44,520 nt of DNA from Hyphomicrobiales bacterium. GTDB lineage: Bacteria > Pseudomonadota > Alphaproteobacteria > Rhizobiales > Rhizobiaceae. The notes beneath the pieces were generated by a model. It was not told the DNA's origin. It was given only the letters and a program-made list of their open reading frames with translations, and did not search any database. Numbering within the stretch: position 1 is the first letter of the stretch; the number at the start of each line of letters is the position of its first letter. The DNA is taken from contig UCII01000007.1 of assembly GCA_900472485.1 (NCBI GenBank), forward strand, positions 72,614 through 117,133, in the 5' to 3' direction. Of the stretch, positions 1 to 9,173 are shown in pieces. The position numbers and the translations under genes were made by a program.

Positions 1-12
1 GCGGAAGCTAAG

Positions 13-110
13 TGCCTGGCCCCTCATCCTAGCCTTCTCCCCGCAATGCGGGGAGAAGGTGGGACCGAGACATTGAGCAAAGCGATATGTCGAGGGCTCG
101 GATGAGGGGC
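13..110. repeat. Rhizobial intergenic palindromic repeat, full copy
   Basis: Nested inverted repeats are visible. The outer arms are 11 bases (19-29 against 100-110) and the inner hairpin has 12-base arms (33-44 against 48-59) with a 3-base loop. A shorter relative of the same element starts at 201 with the same entry sequence (TGCCTGGCCCCTCA). Elements of this shape and GC-rich core are common between genes in Rhizobium, Agrobacterium and Brucella relatives, and the size is close to that of RIME-type elements; assignment to a named family is inference. Confidence 0.7.
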
Positions 111-200
111 TTTCTCGAAAGCAACCGGAAAATCAGAGTCTTCGTCTTTTCGGACCACTATTCGTAATGGTCAGGTCAGTCCGTCGCTGTGGCGCTCTTG

Positions 201-248
201 TGCCTGGCCCCTCACCCTAACCCTCTCCCCGCATGCGGGGAGAGGGGA
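201..248. repeat. Partial copy of the same palindromic repeat; possible terminator of the aminopeptidase gene
   Basis: This copy shares the left end of the element at 13-110 and carries a perfect 26-base palindrome at 221-246 (CCCTCTCCCCGC and its complement around the central AT). The right half of the larger element is missing. It starts 10 bases beyond the stop codon of the minus-strand aminopeptidase gene, so the transcript would fold into a very stable hairpin there. No T-run follows, so termination is only possible, not shown; mRNA end protection is an alternative. Confidence 0.65.
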
Positions 249-257
249 CTAGAGCCC

Positions 258-1649
258 CTACCGCACGCTCTGCCTGATATAGTAATAGAGCGCCCGGATC
301 GCCTGTGCCTCGCCGCCGCCGGGCGAATGCGGACGTTCGCTCGGCGCCCAGCCGAAAATATCGAAATGCACCCAGCTCGGTGTCTTCGTCACGAAGCGCT
401 TGAGGAACAGAGCAGCCGTGATGGAGCCGGCCATGCCGCCTGATGGAGCATTGGTGATATCGGCGAATTTGGTACGGATATCCTTGTCGTAGCCCATATA
501 GAGCGGCATGCGCCAGAGCGGGTCGTCCGTCTCCAGGCTCGCCTCGTTCAGATCGCTGGCAAGTTCGCTGTCATCGGTGAAGAAGGGCGGCAGGTCGGGG
601 CCGAGCGCGACGCGAGCAGCACCCGTCAGCGTCGCCATGTCGATCATCAGGTCCGGCGCGTCCTCGTCGGCATAGGCGAGCGCGTCGGCGAGGATCAGCC
701 GTCCCTCGGCATCGGTATTGTCGATCTGCACGGTCAGGCCCTTGCGGCTCCTGTAGATATCGCCGGGACGGAAGGCGTTGGATGAAATCGAGTTCTCGAC
801 GACCGGAATGATAACGCGAAGATCGACCTTGAGCTTGGCATCCATGATCATCAGCGCCAAGCCCATGACATTGGCCGCGCCACCCATGTCCTTCTTCATC
901 AGTAGCATCGAGGATGCCGGCTTGATGTCGAGGCCGCCGGTGTCGAAGCACACACCCTTGCCGACCAGCGTGATGCGGCGATGGCCCTTCTTGCCCCAGC
1001 GCATTTCGAGAAGGCGCGGCGCATCGGCGCTCGCGCGTCCCACCGTATGAACCAGCGGAAAATTCTCCTTCAGGAGATCGTCGCCGATAATGACGGACAT
1101 ATCTGCCTTGTAGTGCTCGGCAAGCGCCCTGAAGGCGGCTTCCAGCTGTTCCGGACCCATGTCGTTGGTCGGCGTGTTGATGAGGTCGCGGGCAAGGAAG
1201 ACGCCTGCCAGCTGGCGCTTGATATCGGCAGCATCGGCATCGCGCGGGATCATCAGCGTGGGTGCCGCGGCTTTTTCCGACTTGTAGCGGTCGAAGCGAT
1301 AGCTGCCGAGACCGAAACCAAGCGAGAGCCGGTTCGCCGTCAGCGGCGCCGTCTCGATATGCCAGTCGCCGGCCGGCAGGCTGCGCGCCAGCTTGCCCGT
1401 GAGGAAGGGTTGCTCGGATGGGTTAGAGCCTAGGCCGAAGAGAGCGCCGCCCAGATGCCCCTCCGCGGTCGGGATCAGCAGCAACGAACCGCTCTCCGCC
1501 TTGTAACCCGCCTTGCGTGCCCAATCGAGCGCGATGGGATCGATGGTACCGGTCTCGATATGCGCGGGGGTAACGGCAAAGATCGGCAGGGTCGCGCCAC
1601 CCTTCGAATTGAAGGGCGTCGCGCGCTCGATGAATTGATAGGGGGCCAT
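258..1649 (-). CDS. Leucyl aminopeptidase family protein (peptidase M17)
   Basis: A 463-residue cytosolic dinuclear-metal aminopeptidase that removes N-terminal residues from peptides. The M17 catalytic half is clear: GKGVCFDTGG at about 230-239 gives the metal-binding Lys231 and Asp236, KKDMGGAA gives Asp254, and the signature NTDAEGRL lies at 311-318, followed by ATLTGA. The N-terminal ~150 residues are the variable domain, so the protein is slightly shorter than E. coli PepA (503). AAAGGA precedes the ATG at 1649. It is monocistronic, divergent from tadD, and ends next to a palindromic repeat. Family membership is secure; which peptides it prefers, and whether to call it PepA or PepB, cannot be told from sequence. 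Confidence 0.93.
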   Translation of the reverse strand: MAPYQFIERATPFNSKGGATLPIFAVTPAHIETGTIDPIALDWARKAGYKAESGSLLLIPTAEGHLGGALFGLGSNPSEQPFLTGKLARSLPAGDWHIETAPLTANRLSLGFGLGSYRFDRYKSEKAAAPTLMIPRDADAADIKRQLAGVFLARDLINTPTNDMGPEQLEAAFRALAEHYKADMSVIIGDDLLKENFPLVHTVGRASADAPRLLEMRWGKKGHRRITLVGKGVCFDTGGLDIKPASSMLLMKKDMGGAANVMGLALMIMDAKLKVDLRVIIPVVENSISSNAFRPGDIYRSRKGLTVQIDNTDAEGRLILADALAYADEDAPDLMIDMATLTGAARVALGPDLPPFFTDDSELASDLNEASLETDDPLWRMPLYMGYDKDIRTKFADITNAPSGGMAGSITAALFLKRFVTKTPSWVHFDIFGWAPSERPHSPGGGEAQAIRALYYYIRQSVR

Positions 1650-1666
1650 GACTATCCTTTGACGAT

Positions 1667-1698
1667 GACTTCAGGGAATCGGGGACTTCAGGGAATCG
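1667..1698. repeat. 15-base tandem direct repeat upstream of the aminopeptidase gene
   Basis: GACTTCAGGGAATCG occurs at 1667-1681 and again at 1684-1698, a 17-base period. It lies 18-49 bases upstream of the aminopeptidase start codon, in the 5' leader or promoter of that gene. It may be a slippage duplication or a pair of protein sites; nothing else supports either reading. Confidence 0.55.
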
Positions 1699-1701
1699 AG
1701 A

Positions 1702-1724
1702 GTTAACCGTCTGTTAGGGTTAAC
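1702..1724. promoter_or_regulatory. Inverted TTAACC-type sites between the aminopeptidase gene and tadD
   Basis: GTTAACC (1702-1708) and GGTTAAC (1718-1724) form a perfect 7-base inverted repeat with a 9-base spacer. The left part also reads TTAA-N7-TTAG (1703-1717), one base from the TTAA-N7-TTAA pattern bound by the cell-cycle regulator CtrA in alphaproteobacteria. It sits about 90 bases before tadD and about 55 before the aminopeptidase start. CtrA binding is inference; the dyad is visible. Confidence 0.4.
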
Positions 1725-1815
1725 AGATTATTGCTGGAGCGAACATTGCGTCGAACCTTTCCCTGTTCCGATTCTAGGCCGGGCGCAAGACTATAGGAAT
1801 ACAGGGATAAGCGAC

Positions 1816-2646
1816 ATGCCCGCCGTCTCAGCTGCGTCTTCATTCAGAACCTTTCTTTTCCGGGGGGCTTCGTCTGCGCTTCTGGCGATCGCGCTCGCAA
1901 GCTGCTCGACAACCGGAAAAGATCGGATGACGACGGGCTCGATCCCCACGGCGTCGCGGCCTCTCGACACGATGAACAGCACCGATCTCGCACAGGCGAC
2001 CGCGACGTTTGGCAAGGCCTATGACGCCAATCCCAAGGATCGCGATGCCGGCGTCAATTATGCCAATGCCTTGCGCATGAGCGGCCGCAACGATCAGGCG
2101 CTTGCCGTCATGCAGCAGGTGGCAATCGCCAATCCGAGCGATCGCGGCGTCCTGGCCGCCTACGGCAAGGCGCAAGCGGCGGCAGGGCAGCTCGACGAAG
2201 CGCTCTCGACCATTGACCGCGCACAGCTGCCGGATCGGCCGGATTGGCGGCTGGTTTCGGCGCAGGGCGCCATCCTCGATCAGCTCGGGCGCTCCACCGA
2301 TGCACGCGCCAAATATCGCGATGCCCTCGTCCTGGCTCCCAACGAACCGACCATCCTTTCCAATCTCGGCATGTCCTACGTGCTGACCGGCGATCTCAAG
2401 AATGCGGAAAGCTATCTCCGTACGGCCGTCGCACAGCCGGGAGCCGATAGCCGCGTGCGGCAGAATCTGGCGCTCGTTGTCGGCCTGCAGGGCCGCTTTG
2501 CGGAAGCCGAACAAATCGCTCGCCAGGAACTGACGCCGCAACAGGCGAACGCCAACGTCGCTTATCTGCGCGGCATGCTGGCGCAGCAGAACTCCTGGCA
2601 GAAGCTTGCCGCCAGCGGCGACAGCAAGAAAGTCGCCCAGCAATAG
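1816..2646 (+). CDS. tadD: TadD-like TPR lipoprotein of the Flp pilus system
   Basis: A 276-residue protein. The first ~30 residues form a signal peptide ending in a lipobox (LASC, with the lipidated Cys near residue 30), so it should be an outer-membrane-anchored lipoprotein. The remainder is helical tetratricopeptide repeats, for example the segments around 55-90, 90-125, 125-160, 160-195 and 195-230 with the usual A-x-x-x-Y/A-x-x-A spacing. TadD lipoproteins act as pilotins or assembly factors for the Tad secretin. The gene is outside the main cpa operon, on the opposite strand and separated from tadC by an exporter gene. The TPR lipoprotein call is secure; the TadD role rests on similarity and on the neighbouring pilus operon. 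Confidence 0.82.
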   Translation: MPAVSAASSFRTFLFRGASSALLAIALASCSTTGKDRMTTGSIPTASRPLDTMNSTDLAQATATFGKAYDANPKDRDAGVNYANALRMSGRNDQALAVMQQVAIANPSDRGVLAAYGKAQAAAGQLDEALSTIDRAQLPDRPDWRLVSAQGAILDQLGRSTDARAKYRDALVLAPNEPTILSNLGMSYVLTGDLKNAESYLRTAVAQPGADSRVRQNLALVVGLQGRFAEAEQIARQELTPQQANANVAYLRGMLAQQNSWQKLAASGDSKKVAQQ

Positions 2647-2745
2647 AACAAGAGAGCCGTAACGGCTTTCCCGCGCAACTTTCGAAAACGGAAATCATCC
2701 GCTAATCGGCTCAGGCGAACGCCCGGCAACCACCGGCCTTTAACG

Positions 2746-3384
2746 TCAGATGTGGCGTGGCAGCCCCTCGACGACAAGCCGCGCGCCGAGAGCGCCCATC
2801 ACAACCCCGGCCACCCGGTCTATCCATAACTTCGCACCGAGATAGATCGCGCGCGGCCGGTTCGAAGAAAAGGCCATCGTCACCACCGTGTACCAGCCCA
2901 CTTCAACCAGGAAGACTGCGGGCGGAACCGTAAACAGCAGCCAGGGCGCCGGAGCCGCCGGCAGAAGTGCGGCAAAGATACTGCCGTAGAAAATGGCCGT
3001 CTTCGGATTGCTGAGCTGCGTGCCGAGCGCAAAGAGGAAATTGCGCATCACACCGCCTGCCGCCGGCGTTGTTGGCGCATCGATGGGAAGATCGTCCGCA
3101 GCGCTGCGCCAGATGCGGATGCCGACATAGATCAGATAGAGACCACCGGCGACCTTCAGCGCCAGATACAGCCATTCGACTTTCATCAGCAATGCGCTCA
3201 AGCCGAACAGGGCCAAGGTCGCGAAAATGACACTGCCCGTTCCCATGCCGAAGGCTGCGGCAAGACCTGCCTTGCGCGAACGGGAAACAGCGATGCGCGA
3301 AACGAGCACGAAGCTCGGGCCGGGGCTCACCGCCCCGATGAAGACTGCTGCGATGACGCTGAGAAATATTGCCAAAGATGACAT
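2746..3384 (-). CDS. LysE/RhtB family amino-acid exporter
   Basis: A 212-residue inner-membrane protein with about six hydrophobic segments and the family hallmark GAVSPGPSFVLV near residues 17-28. LysE/RhtB proteins export amino acids or derivatives (lysine, homoserine, threonine, cysteine) by proton antiport; the substrate here cannot be read. The start at 3384 is preferred because GGGAGGT lies just upstream; a longer in-frame extension to 3498 adds non-homologous residues. The gene interrupts the pilus region between tadD and tadC and has no obvious functional link to pili. Confidence 0.88.
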   Translation of the reverse strand: MSSLAIFLSVIAAVFIGAVSPGPSFVLVSRIAVSRSRKAGLAAAFGMGTGSVIFATLALFGLSALLMKVEWLYLALKVAGGLYLIYVGIRIWRSAADDLPIDAPTTPAAGGVMRNFLFALGTQLSNPKTAIFYGSIFAALLPAAPAPWLLFTVPPAVFLVEVGWYTVVTMAFSSNRPRAIYLGAKLWIDRVAGVVMGALGARLVVEGLPRHI

Positions 3385-3507
3385 GCGAGACCTCCCAAGA
3401 TGGTCGACACGAACGCCAGGCGCCTTTGCGGAACGATGCGCCTGACGCCAATCAGCGACATTGCATGGAAGATAATCATGCCCGCATGCCGCGAGCAAGT
3501 CGGCGTC

Positions 3508-4485
3508 TCAGAATTTGTCCATTGCCTGAATGATCGCCGGGCCGAGAATGACCGCCATCAGGACCGGCAGGAAGAAGACGATCATCGGTACGGTAAGCTT
3601 TGGCGGCAGCGCGGCCGCCTTCTTTTCCGCCTCGTTCATGCGCTCGTCGCGGCCTTCCTGCGCCATAACGCGCAAAGCCTGCGAGAGCGGCGTCCCATAG
3701 CGTTCGGCCTGGATGAGCGCCTGCGTCACGGATTTGACGAGTTCGATCTGCGTGCGGGCGGCGAGATTGTCAAAGGCGGTGCGGCGATCCTGCAGGAAGG
3801 AAAGCTCGGCCGTGGTCAGCACCATTTCCTCGGCGAGCGCCGGGGACTGCTCTGCCATTTCCTCGGACACGCGATGCATGCCGGCTTCGATTGAAATGCC
3901 CGACTCCACGCAGATCAGCATCAGGTCGAGAGCATCCGGCCAGGCACGCTTGATCGATTTCTGGCGCTTGGTCACCAGATTGGAGATATAGATGTTCGGC
4001 GCGTAGAAGCCCAGATAAGCGAAACCGATGACGCCAAGCAGCCGGATCGGCAGGGGCTTTGCGGCAAACCAGCCGAGAACGAAGACGACGACGATCGCAA
4101 CCGCCAGAAACAGGAAGGGCAGCAGGAATCGCGCCACCAGGAACATGTTGAGCGCATTTTCCGAGCGCAGGCCGGCGGACCGCAAGCGATTGACGGTATT
4201 GGCGTCGACAAGCGCATTGCGCAGGTTGAACCGTTCGACGATCTGCCTGACATTTCGATTATTGTGGCTGCGCAGCGACGCCTTGCCGCCCTCCGCACTC
4301 AGCCGCGCACGTTCACGGGCGCGGATCTGCTCGCGCTCTGTCGACACGGCCTTCATACGCTTGCTGAGATCACCGCGCTCCAGCAGCGGTATGGCGATGG
4401 TGTAGAAGGTCGCGAAGACGGCAATGGCAACCACAACGGCAAGAAGGGTACCGGGATCGGTCAAATTGGCAGCCAGATCGGACAT
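3508..4485 (-). CDS. tadC: TadC, inner-membrane platform protein (type II secretion F domain)
   Basis: A 325-residue GspF/T2SSF-domain protein. There is an N-terminal membrane segment (about 12-33), a charged cytoplasmic linker, a central pair of membrane segments (about 105-160), a cytoplasmic helical T2SSF domain (about 180-290, with the conserved ESGISIEAGMHRV stretch) and a C-terminal membrane helix. TadB and TadC form the platform on which the CpaF ATPase acts to extrude Flp pilin. It is the last gene of the minus-strand pilus operon, 21 bases after tadB. No terminator is visible behind it. Confidence 0.93.
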   Translation of the reverse strand: MSDLAANLTDPGTLLAVVVAIAVFATFYTIAIPLLERGDLSKRMKAVSTEREQIRARERARLSAEGGKASLRSHNNRNVRQIVERFNLRNALVDANTVNRLRSAGLRSENALNMFLVARFLLPFLFLAVAIVVVFVLGWFAAKPLPIRLLGVIGFAYLGFYAPNIYISNLVTKRQKSIKRAWPDALDLMLICVESGISIEAGMHRVSEEMAEQSPALAEEMVLTTAELSFLQDRRTAFDNLAARTQIELVKSVTQALIQAERYGTPLSQALRVMAQEGRDERMNEAEKKAAALPPKLTVPMIVFFLPVLMAVILGPAIIQAMDKF

Positions 4486-4506
4486 GGGCTACGCGGCTCC
4501 TTCCGC

Positions 4507-5514
4507 TCAGATCTCGAAATTGACCATGTTGCGCATGATGAAGATGCCGAACGACATCCAGATGCCGGCCCCAATCAAGATCAGGTGGCCGCGCGGATCG
4601 GTGAACAGGATCATCATATATTGCGGCGACGTCAGATAGACGAGCAGCATCACGATGAAGGGCAGAGCGCCAATGATGACGGCGGATGCCTTCGCCTCCA
4701 TCGACAATGCCTTGACCTTTGCCTTCATTTTCTTGCGTTCGCGCAGCACCTTCGAGAGGTTGCCCAGCGCTTCCGACAGGTTGCCGCCCGCTTGGGCCTG
4801 AATGGTGATGACGATCGAGAAGAAATTTACTTCCTGCAGCGGCATGTGGTTCGTGATGCGCGCGCAGGCGTCCGACATGCTGAGACCGACCTGCTGCGCT
4901 TCGACCACCCGCCGAAACTCCGTCTTGACAGGCTCTCGCGCCTCGCCAGCCACCAGCCGCACTGCATCGTTGAGCGGCAGGCCCGAGCGAAGCGAGCGCG
5001 TGATGACATCGAGTGCGTTCGGAAATTCTTCGAGAAACTTGTTTTGCCGGCGTTTGATAAGGAAGCCGAGAATCCAGCGCGGCAGACCGAAAGCGACGGC
5101 AAAGAACAGTCCCAGGATAACCAGGGGCGGAGCGCCGACAATGAAAAAGATCAGCACCGCGAACAGGCCGAACAGCACGCTAAAAACATAGAAGCGCGAT
5201 GGCGTCAACGACAGCCCGGCCTGCGCCAGACGTGCCTTCAGCGACTGCTTCTTCTTCGTGTTTTCGCTCTGTCGCCGCTCCAGATCCTTGAGTGTATCCT
5301 GCACCGACTTGCGCCGCTTGGACATTTCCTGAACGCGATCGCGTGCAGCCTTGACCTTGGCGCGATCGGTCTCGGCCTGTTTGACCCGGTTGACCCGGCT
5401 ATCGGCCTTTTTCTGTGTCTCGATCCGTGAATAGAGAATGCCGTAACAGACCGCGGCGGCGGAGACCGCCGTCAGCAGGACAATCAGCAGCACTATCGGA
5501 TCGATACCAAACAT
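4507..5514 (-). CDS. tadB: TadB, inner-membrane platform protein (type II secretion F domain)
   Basis: A 335-residue paralogue of the downstream TadC. It has an N-terminal membrane anchor (about 5-27), a Lys/Arg-rich coiled-coil-prone stretch (about 33-95), two central membrane segments (about 105-155), a T2SSF cytoplasmic domain (about 165-280, containing RSLRSGLPLNDAV and QAQAGGNLSEALGNL) and C-terminal membrane helices. It pairs with TadC as pilus platform. It begins 8 bases after the cpaF stop, so the three genes are almost certainly co-translated. Confidence 0.93.
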   Translation of the reverse strand: MFGIDPIVLLIVLLTAVSAAAVCYGILYSRIETQKKADSRVNRVKQAETDRAKVKAARDRVQEMSKRRKSVQDTLKDLERRQSENTKKKQSLKARLAQAGLSLTPSRFYVFSVLFGLFAVLIFFIVGAPPLVILGLFFAVAFGLPRWILGFLIKRRQNKFLEEFPNALDVITRSLRSGLPLNDAVRLVAGEAREPVKTEFRRVVEAQQVGLSMSDACARITNHMPLQEVNFFSIVITIQAQAGGNLSEALGNLSKVLRERKKMKAKVKALSMEAKASAVIIGALPFIVMLLVYLTSPQYMMILFTDPRGHLILIGAGIWMSFGIFIMRNMVNFEI

Positions 5515-5522
5515 CGCGAACC

Positions 5523-7007
5523 CTATTGCGCCTTCTGTTCCATCTCATCGAGGGCGGCTGCCAGACGCCGCTCCTCGTTATAGTAGCGAGCACGATCCCA
5601 GAAATGCGGCTTGCCGATGCCGGTGGAGACGTGCCGTCCGATGATCCGGCCGTTCGCATCTTCGCCCTCGATCTCGTAGCGCATCAGATCCTGGGTAATG
5701 ATCACATCGCCTTCCATGCCGATCACCTCGGTGATCTGGGTGATGCGGCGCGAACCGTCACGCAGGCGGGCGGCCTGGATGACGACGTCGACGGAGCTGG
5801 AAATGATCTCGCGCACGGTCTTGGCCGGCAGGCTGAAGCCACCCATGGCGATCATCGATTCCATACGGCTCAGGCATTCGCGCGGCGTATTGGCGTGGAT
5901 CGTGCCCATGGAGCCGTCGTGGCCTGTGTTCATCGCCTGCAGCAAATCGAAGACCTCGGGTCCGCGCACTTCGCCGACGATGATGCGTTCGGGGCGCATA
6001 CGCAGGCAGTTCTTGACGAGATCGCGCATGGTGATCTCGCCCTCGCCCTCGATGTTCGGCGGGCGGGTTTCGAGGCGCACCACATGTGGCTGCTGCAATT
6101 GCAGTTCGGCGGTGTCTTCGCAGGTGATGACGCGTTCGTCGCGGTCGATATAGTTGGTGAGGCAGTTCAGAAGCGTCGTCTTGCCCGAGCCGGTACCGCC
6201 TGAGATGACGACGTTGCAGCGCACGCGGCCGATGATCTGCAAAAGCGTCGCGCCCTCCGGCGTAATGGCACCGAAGCGGACGAGCTGATCGAGAGTGAGC
6301 TTGTCCTTCTTGAACTTACGAATGGTCAGCGCCGGCCCGTCGATCGCCAGCGGCGGTGCGATGACGTTGACGCGCGAACCGTCGGGAAGGCGCGCATCGC
6401 AGATGGGGCTGGATTCATCGACACGGCGTCCGACCTGGCTGACGATGCGCTGGCAAATGGATAGAAGCTGCGAATTGTCGCGGAAGCGGATTTCGGATTC
6501 GACGGTCTTGCCGCCGACTTCGATGAAAGTCTGGCCGGCACCGTTGACCATGATGTCGGCAATGTCGTCGCGGGCGAGCAGCGGCTCCAGCGGGCCATAG
6601 CCAAGCACGTCGTTGCAGATATCCTCGAGCAGCTCCTCCTGCTCGGAGATCGACATCGCGAAATTCTTGATGGTGATGATATCGTTGACGATATCGCGGA
6701 TTTCCTCGCGCGCGGCCTCGTTGCCAAGCTTGGAAAGCTGCGACAGGTCGATCGTATCGATCAGCGCGGAGAAGACCTGCGATTTCGTATCGTAATATTC
6801 TTCGGTGCGCGCCGTACGACGCCGGCTGGGCGTCTGCATCGGCGGCGGAGCAACTTGCTGACGCGGCTGCGCGGTATCACGGGACGGCTCTATCAGCACG
6901 GCCGGCGCCGGTGGCCCGCCTGTGGGAGCGGGTGCACGCGCCGGTACCGGCGGAGGCATCGCGCCGCCGCTCTTTGCAGGACCTTCACTTCCGCGCTTGC
7001 CAAACAT
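5523..7007 (-). CDS. cpaF: CpaF (TadA), motor ATPase of the Flp pilus
   Basis: A 494-residue hexameric secretion ATPase (GspE/VirB11 superfamily) that drives pilus assembly from the cytoplasmic side. The first ~60 residues are a Pro/Ala-rich disordered tail; the N-terminal domain follows. Walker A is GGTGSGKT (270-277), the Asp box CEDTAEL lies near 296-302, the Walker B region [14 protein letters not shown] is near 336-349, and the His box [13 protein letters not shown] is near 362-374. Length is typical of CpaF. It is 78 bases downstream of cpaE, the largest gap in the lower half of the operon, and 8 bases upstream of tadB. Confidence 0.96.
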   Translation of the reverse strand: MFGKRGSEGPAKSGGAMPPPVPARAPAPTGGPPAPAVLIEPSRDTAQPRQQVAPPPMQTPSRRRTARTEEYYDTKSQVFSALIDTIDLSQLSKLGNEAAREEIRDIVNDIITIKNFAMSISEQEELLEDICNDVLGYGPLEPLLARDDIADIMVNGAGQTFIEVGGKTVESEIRFRDNSQLLSICQRIVSQVGRRVDESSPICDARLPDGSRVNVIAPPLAIDGPALTIRKFKKDKLTLDQLVRFGAITPEGATLLQIIGRVRCNVVISGGTGSGKTTLLNCLTNYIDRDERVITCEDTAELQLQQPHVVRLETRPPNIEGEGEITMRDLVKNCLRMRPERIIVGEVRGPEVFDLLQAMNTGHDGSMGTIHANTPRECLSRMESMIAMGGFSLPAKTVREIISSSVDVVIQAARLRDGSRRITQITEVIGMEGDVIITQDLMRYEIEGEDANGRIIGRHVSTGIGKPHFWDRARYYNEERRLAAALDEMEQKAQ

Positions 7008-7085
7008 GTCTTCGATCCAATTCTACTGCTGCTGCATGGCTTTCACGAAAGATCAGCTTTCAGAAGGCCACGCGAAATCATAGGG

Positions 7086-8357
7086 TTACTTCCGCTTCAA
7101 AAGGCCAAGCAAACCGCCCTTCCTTGCCTTCTTCAAAGCGACACGCCCGGTGACGATGTGCGATATCTGCGAGAAAGTTTCCGCGATCGGCGACTTCGGA
7201 TCAGTCTCGGAGATCATCTGTCCACTGTTGGCGGCATTACCGAATAGGTTGATGTCAAAAGGTATGATGGCGATCGGGTCCGTCTCCAGCGGCGCGCAGA
7301 ATTCCGCAGGATTGATCTCCGGGCGCTTCGGCATGCCGACCTGATTGAGAATGAGGTGCGGAGCCTTATCGTTGGGCCGCAGCTTGCGCAGAGCATCGAT
7401 CAGATTCTTGGCGTTGCGCAGATTGGCAAGATCGGGCGCGGCACAGATGACGACCTCGTCTACCGCGCTCAGCACCGAGCGCGTCCACTCCGTCCACACA
7501 TGCGGCACGTCGAGAACCGCCACCGGCGCGCTGCGCTGGAGAACGTCGAGCACCGGCAGGAATGCCTGCCCTTCGAAATCATAGGCACGATCCAGCATCG
7601 AGGGCGCCGCTAGCAGCGACAGATGCTGCGAACATTTGGTCAGCAGCCGATCGAGAAAGACTTCGTCGAGGCGTTCCGGCGCATAGACGGCCTCGGCTAT
7701 CCCCTGGGCAGGGTCCTGGTCGAAATCGATATTGGCGGTGCCATAGGGCAGATCGAGATCGGCAAGAATGGTTTCGGTCGAGAAAAGGCTGGAGATGCCG
7801 AAGGCGCAATTATGGGCGATGGTGGATGCACCCACTCCACCCTTGGCGCCAATGAAAGCAATGCTGCGGCCCAGCGGTTCGGCATCGGGATCGATGAAGA
7901 TCGAAGCCATCGCCGTCATCAGATCGACCATATCGGTCGGCTGTACGATATATTCCGAGATGCCGTTGCGGATGAGTTCGCGGTAAAGACCGATGTCGTT
8001 GTGATAGCCGACGATGATGACCTTGGTGCTCGGATCGCAAACTGCGGCGAGTGGCTCGAGTTCCGCCAGGAGGCCGCGTGGGTTGGCGCGTGTTTCCAGA
8101 ATGATCAGGTTCGGGGTCGGCGCCGAGGCGAACATGTTCGCCGCAGCCGCCACACCGCCACTGGTGATCCGCAGGCTGACCTTGGACATGCGCCGATCAT
8201 TGGCACACTGGTCCATAACCTGCTGCAGCTGCTCGCTTTCGCAGAAGGCATGTATGGAAATACGCGGCAGCGGCCGCAGATTGTCGAGATTGCCCGAGCG
8301 CGAAGCTTCCTCCGCTTCTGCGGGAGTCGGGCCGATATCGTATTCGATGGCGTTCAT
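7086..8357 (-). CDS. cpaE: CpaE (TadZ), pilus localisation ATPase
   Basis: A 423-residue protein. Residues ~30-160 form a receiver-like domain lacking an obvious phospho-acceptor pattern, followed by a ParA/MinD-type ATPase domain with the deviant Walker A KGGVGAST (172-179) and a LADLDLPYG stretch. CpaE/TadZ marks the cell pole where the Tad machine assembles. The reading frame is open up to 8483, but the ATG at 8357 is chosen because the family-like sequence begins there and a longer version would overlap cpaD. It lies 31 bases after cpaD in the operon. Confidence 0.92.
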   Translation of the reverse strand: MNAIEYDIGPTPAEAEEASRSGNLDNLRPLPRISIHAFCESEQLQQVMDQCANDRRMSKVSLRITSGGVAAAANMFASAPTPNLIILETRANPRGLLAELEPLAAVCDPSTKVIIVGYHNDIGLYRELIRNGISEYIVQPTDMVDLMTAMASIFIDPDAEPLGRSIAFIGAKGGVGASTIAHNCAFGISSLFSTETILADLDLPYGTANIDFDQDPAQGIAEAVYAPERLDEVFLDRLLTKCSQHLSLLAAPSMLDRAYDFEGQAFLPVLDVLQRSAPVAVLDVPHVWTEWTRSVLSAVDEVVICAAPDLANLRNAKNLIDALRKLRPNDKAPHLILNQVGMPKRPEINPAEFCAPLETDPIAIIPFDINLFGNAANSGQMISETDPKSPIAETFSQISHIVTGRVALKKARKGGLLGLLKRK

Positions 8358-8388
8358 GATTTCATCCCGTTGCGCCGGCCTCTTGCGT

Positions 8389-9120
8389 TCAATTTCCGCT
8401 GCCGAAGCCGCCGACCGTCGCCGTGCTGGTCGGGGTTGAGCCGGTGCGATAATCGCTGATGACCTTGCTGCGCTGATCGGCATCGATCGGCGTCATCGCG
8501 CGCGGCGAAATCAGATCGGTCGGATTTGCGACCTGCGCTGCCAGATTGTGCTGGGTCGCACAGCCGAAATTATAGTAGTTCTGATTGTCGAATGCGTTGT
8601 CGGAAAGGTCGTCCGGCCACTGGCCGCAGGCGTTGGTGGCCGCCGTCGTTGCCGTAAAGCGCAGGCGGATCGGCGCAGCATCGCCCGGGCCGCCGGCCGG
8701 GTAATAGCTATTGACGATTCGCCCCGACGGAATGCCGTTCGTGACCAACTCCCGACGGATCTGCGAGTTGAGCGCCGATGCGGCGAAGGCATTTGGCGAT
8801 TGCCGCGGCGAGAGGATTTCCACCGTGCCGCTTGCATGCGCGCGATAATCCTGCACGAAACCCCGAACCGTATCGCGCATACCTGTTGTCAGATGCCGGT
8901 CACTGGCCGCGACCGGTATATCGACGCTATGCTCCTTTTCAGTAAGCACGATGGGATGCCGTTGGCGATAGTCATCCCTGATGGCGCTCGTCGTCATGCC
9001 ATCCGGGGAGCCCGCGCAGCTGCTGACAGCCGATATCAGCGCCAATGTCGGGAGGATCAGCATCGATCTTGAGAAACGAGGCCGGGCACCGCGGGGTGTA
9101 TTGCGTTCGAGGCTGGCCAT
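8389..9120 (-). CDS. cpaD: CpaD, pilus assembly lipoprotein
   Basis: A 243-residue CpaD family protein. The N-terminus carries a basic stretch, a hydrophobic segment and a lipobox-like AVSSC (Cys near 34), consistent with an outer-membrane lipoprotein that accompanies the CpaC secretin. The C-terminal half includes a paired-Cys region (NACGQWPDDL and NFGCATQHN) typical of CpaD. The ATG at 9120 is preceded by a GAGAGAGCAAGAG purine run; in-frame ATGs at 9162 and 9177 are possible alternatives. It follows cpaC by 53 bases. Confidence 0.9.
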   Translation of the reverse strand: MASLERNTPRGARPRFSRSMLILPTLALISAVSSCAGSPDGMTTSAIRDDYRQRHPIVLTEKEHSVDIPVAASDRHLTTGMRDTVRGFVQDYRAHASGTVEILSPRQSPNAFAASALNSQIRRELVTNGIPSGRIVNSYYPAGGPGDAAPIRLRFTATTAATNACGQWPDDLSDNAFDNQNYYNFGCATQHNLAAQVANPTDLISPRAMTPIDADQRSKVISDYRTGSTPTSTATVGGFGSGN

Positions 9121-9173
9121 CTCTTGCTCTCTCGTTGACCTCGTTGAAAAGGCTGGCGTCATGGTCCCGCTCC

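Noticed and set aside
1..250. CRISPR-like or tandem array because of repeated CCCTCTCCCCGC blocks
   Set aside because: Only two unequal palindromic copies with no regular spacers; it is an intergenic palindromic repeat.
4264..5430. 388-codon plus-strand frame opposite tadB/tadC
   Set aside because: Antisense to two conserved pilus genes and crossing their boundary; no family features.
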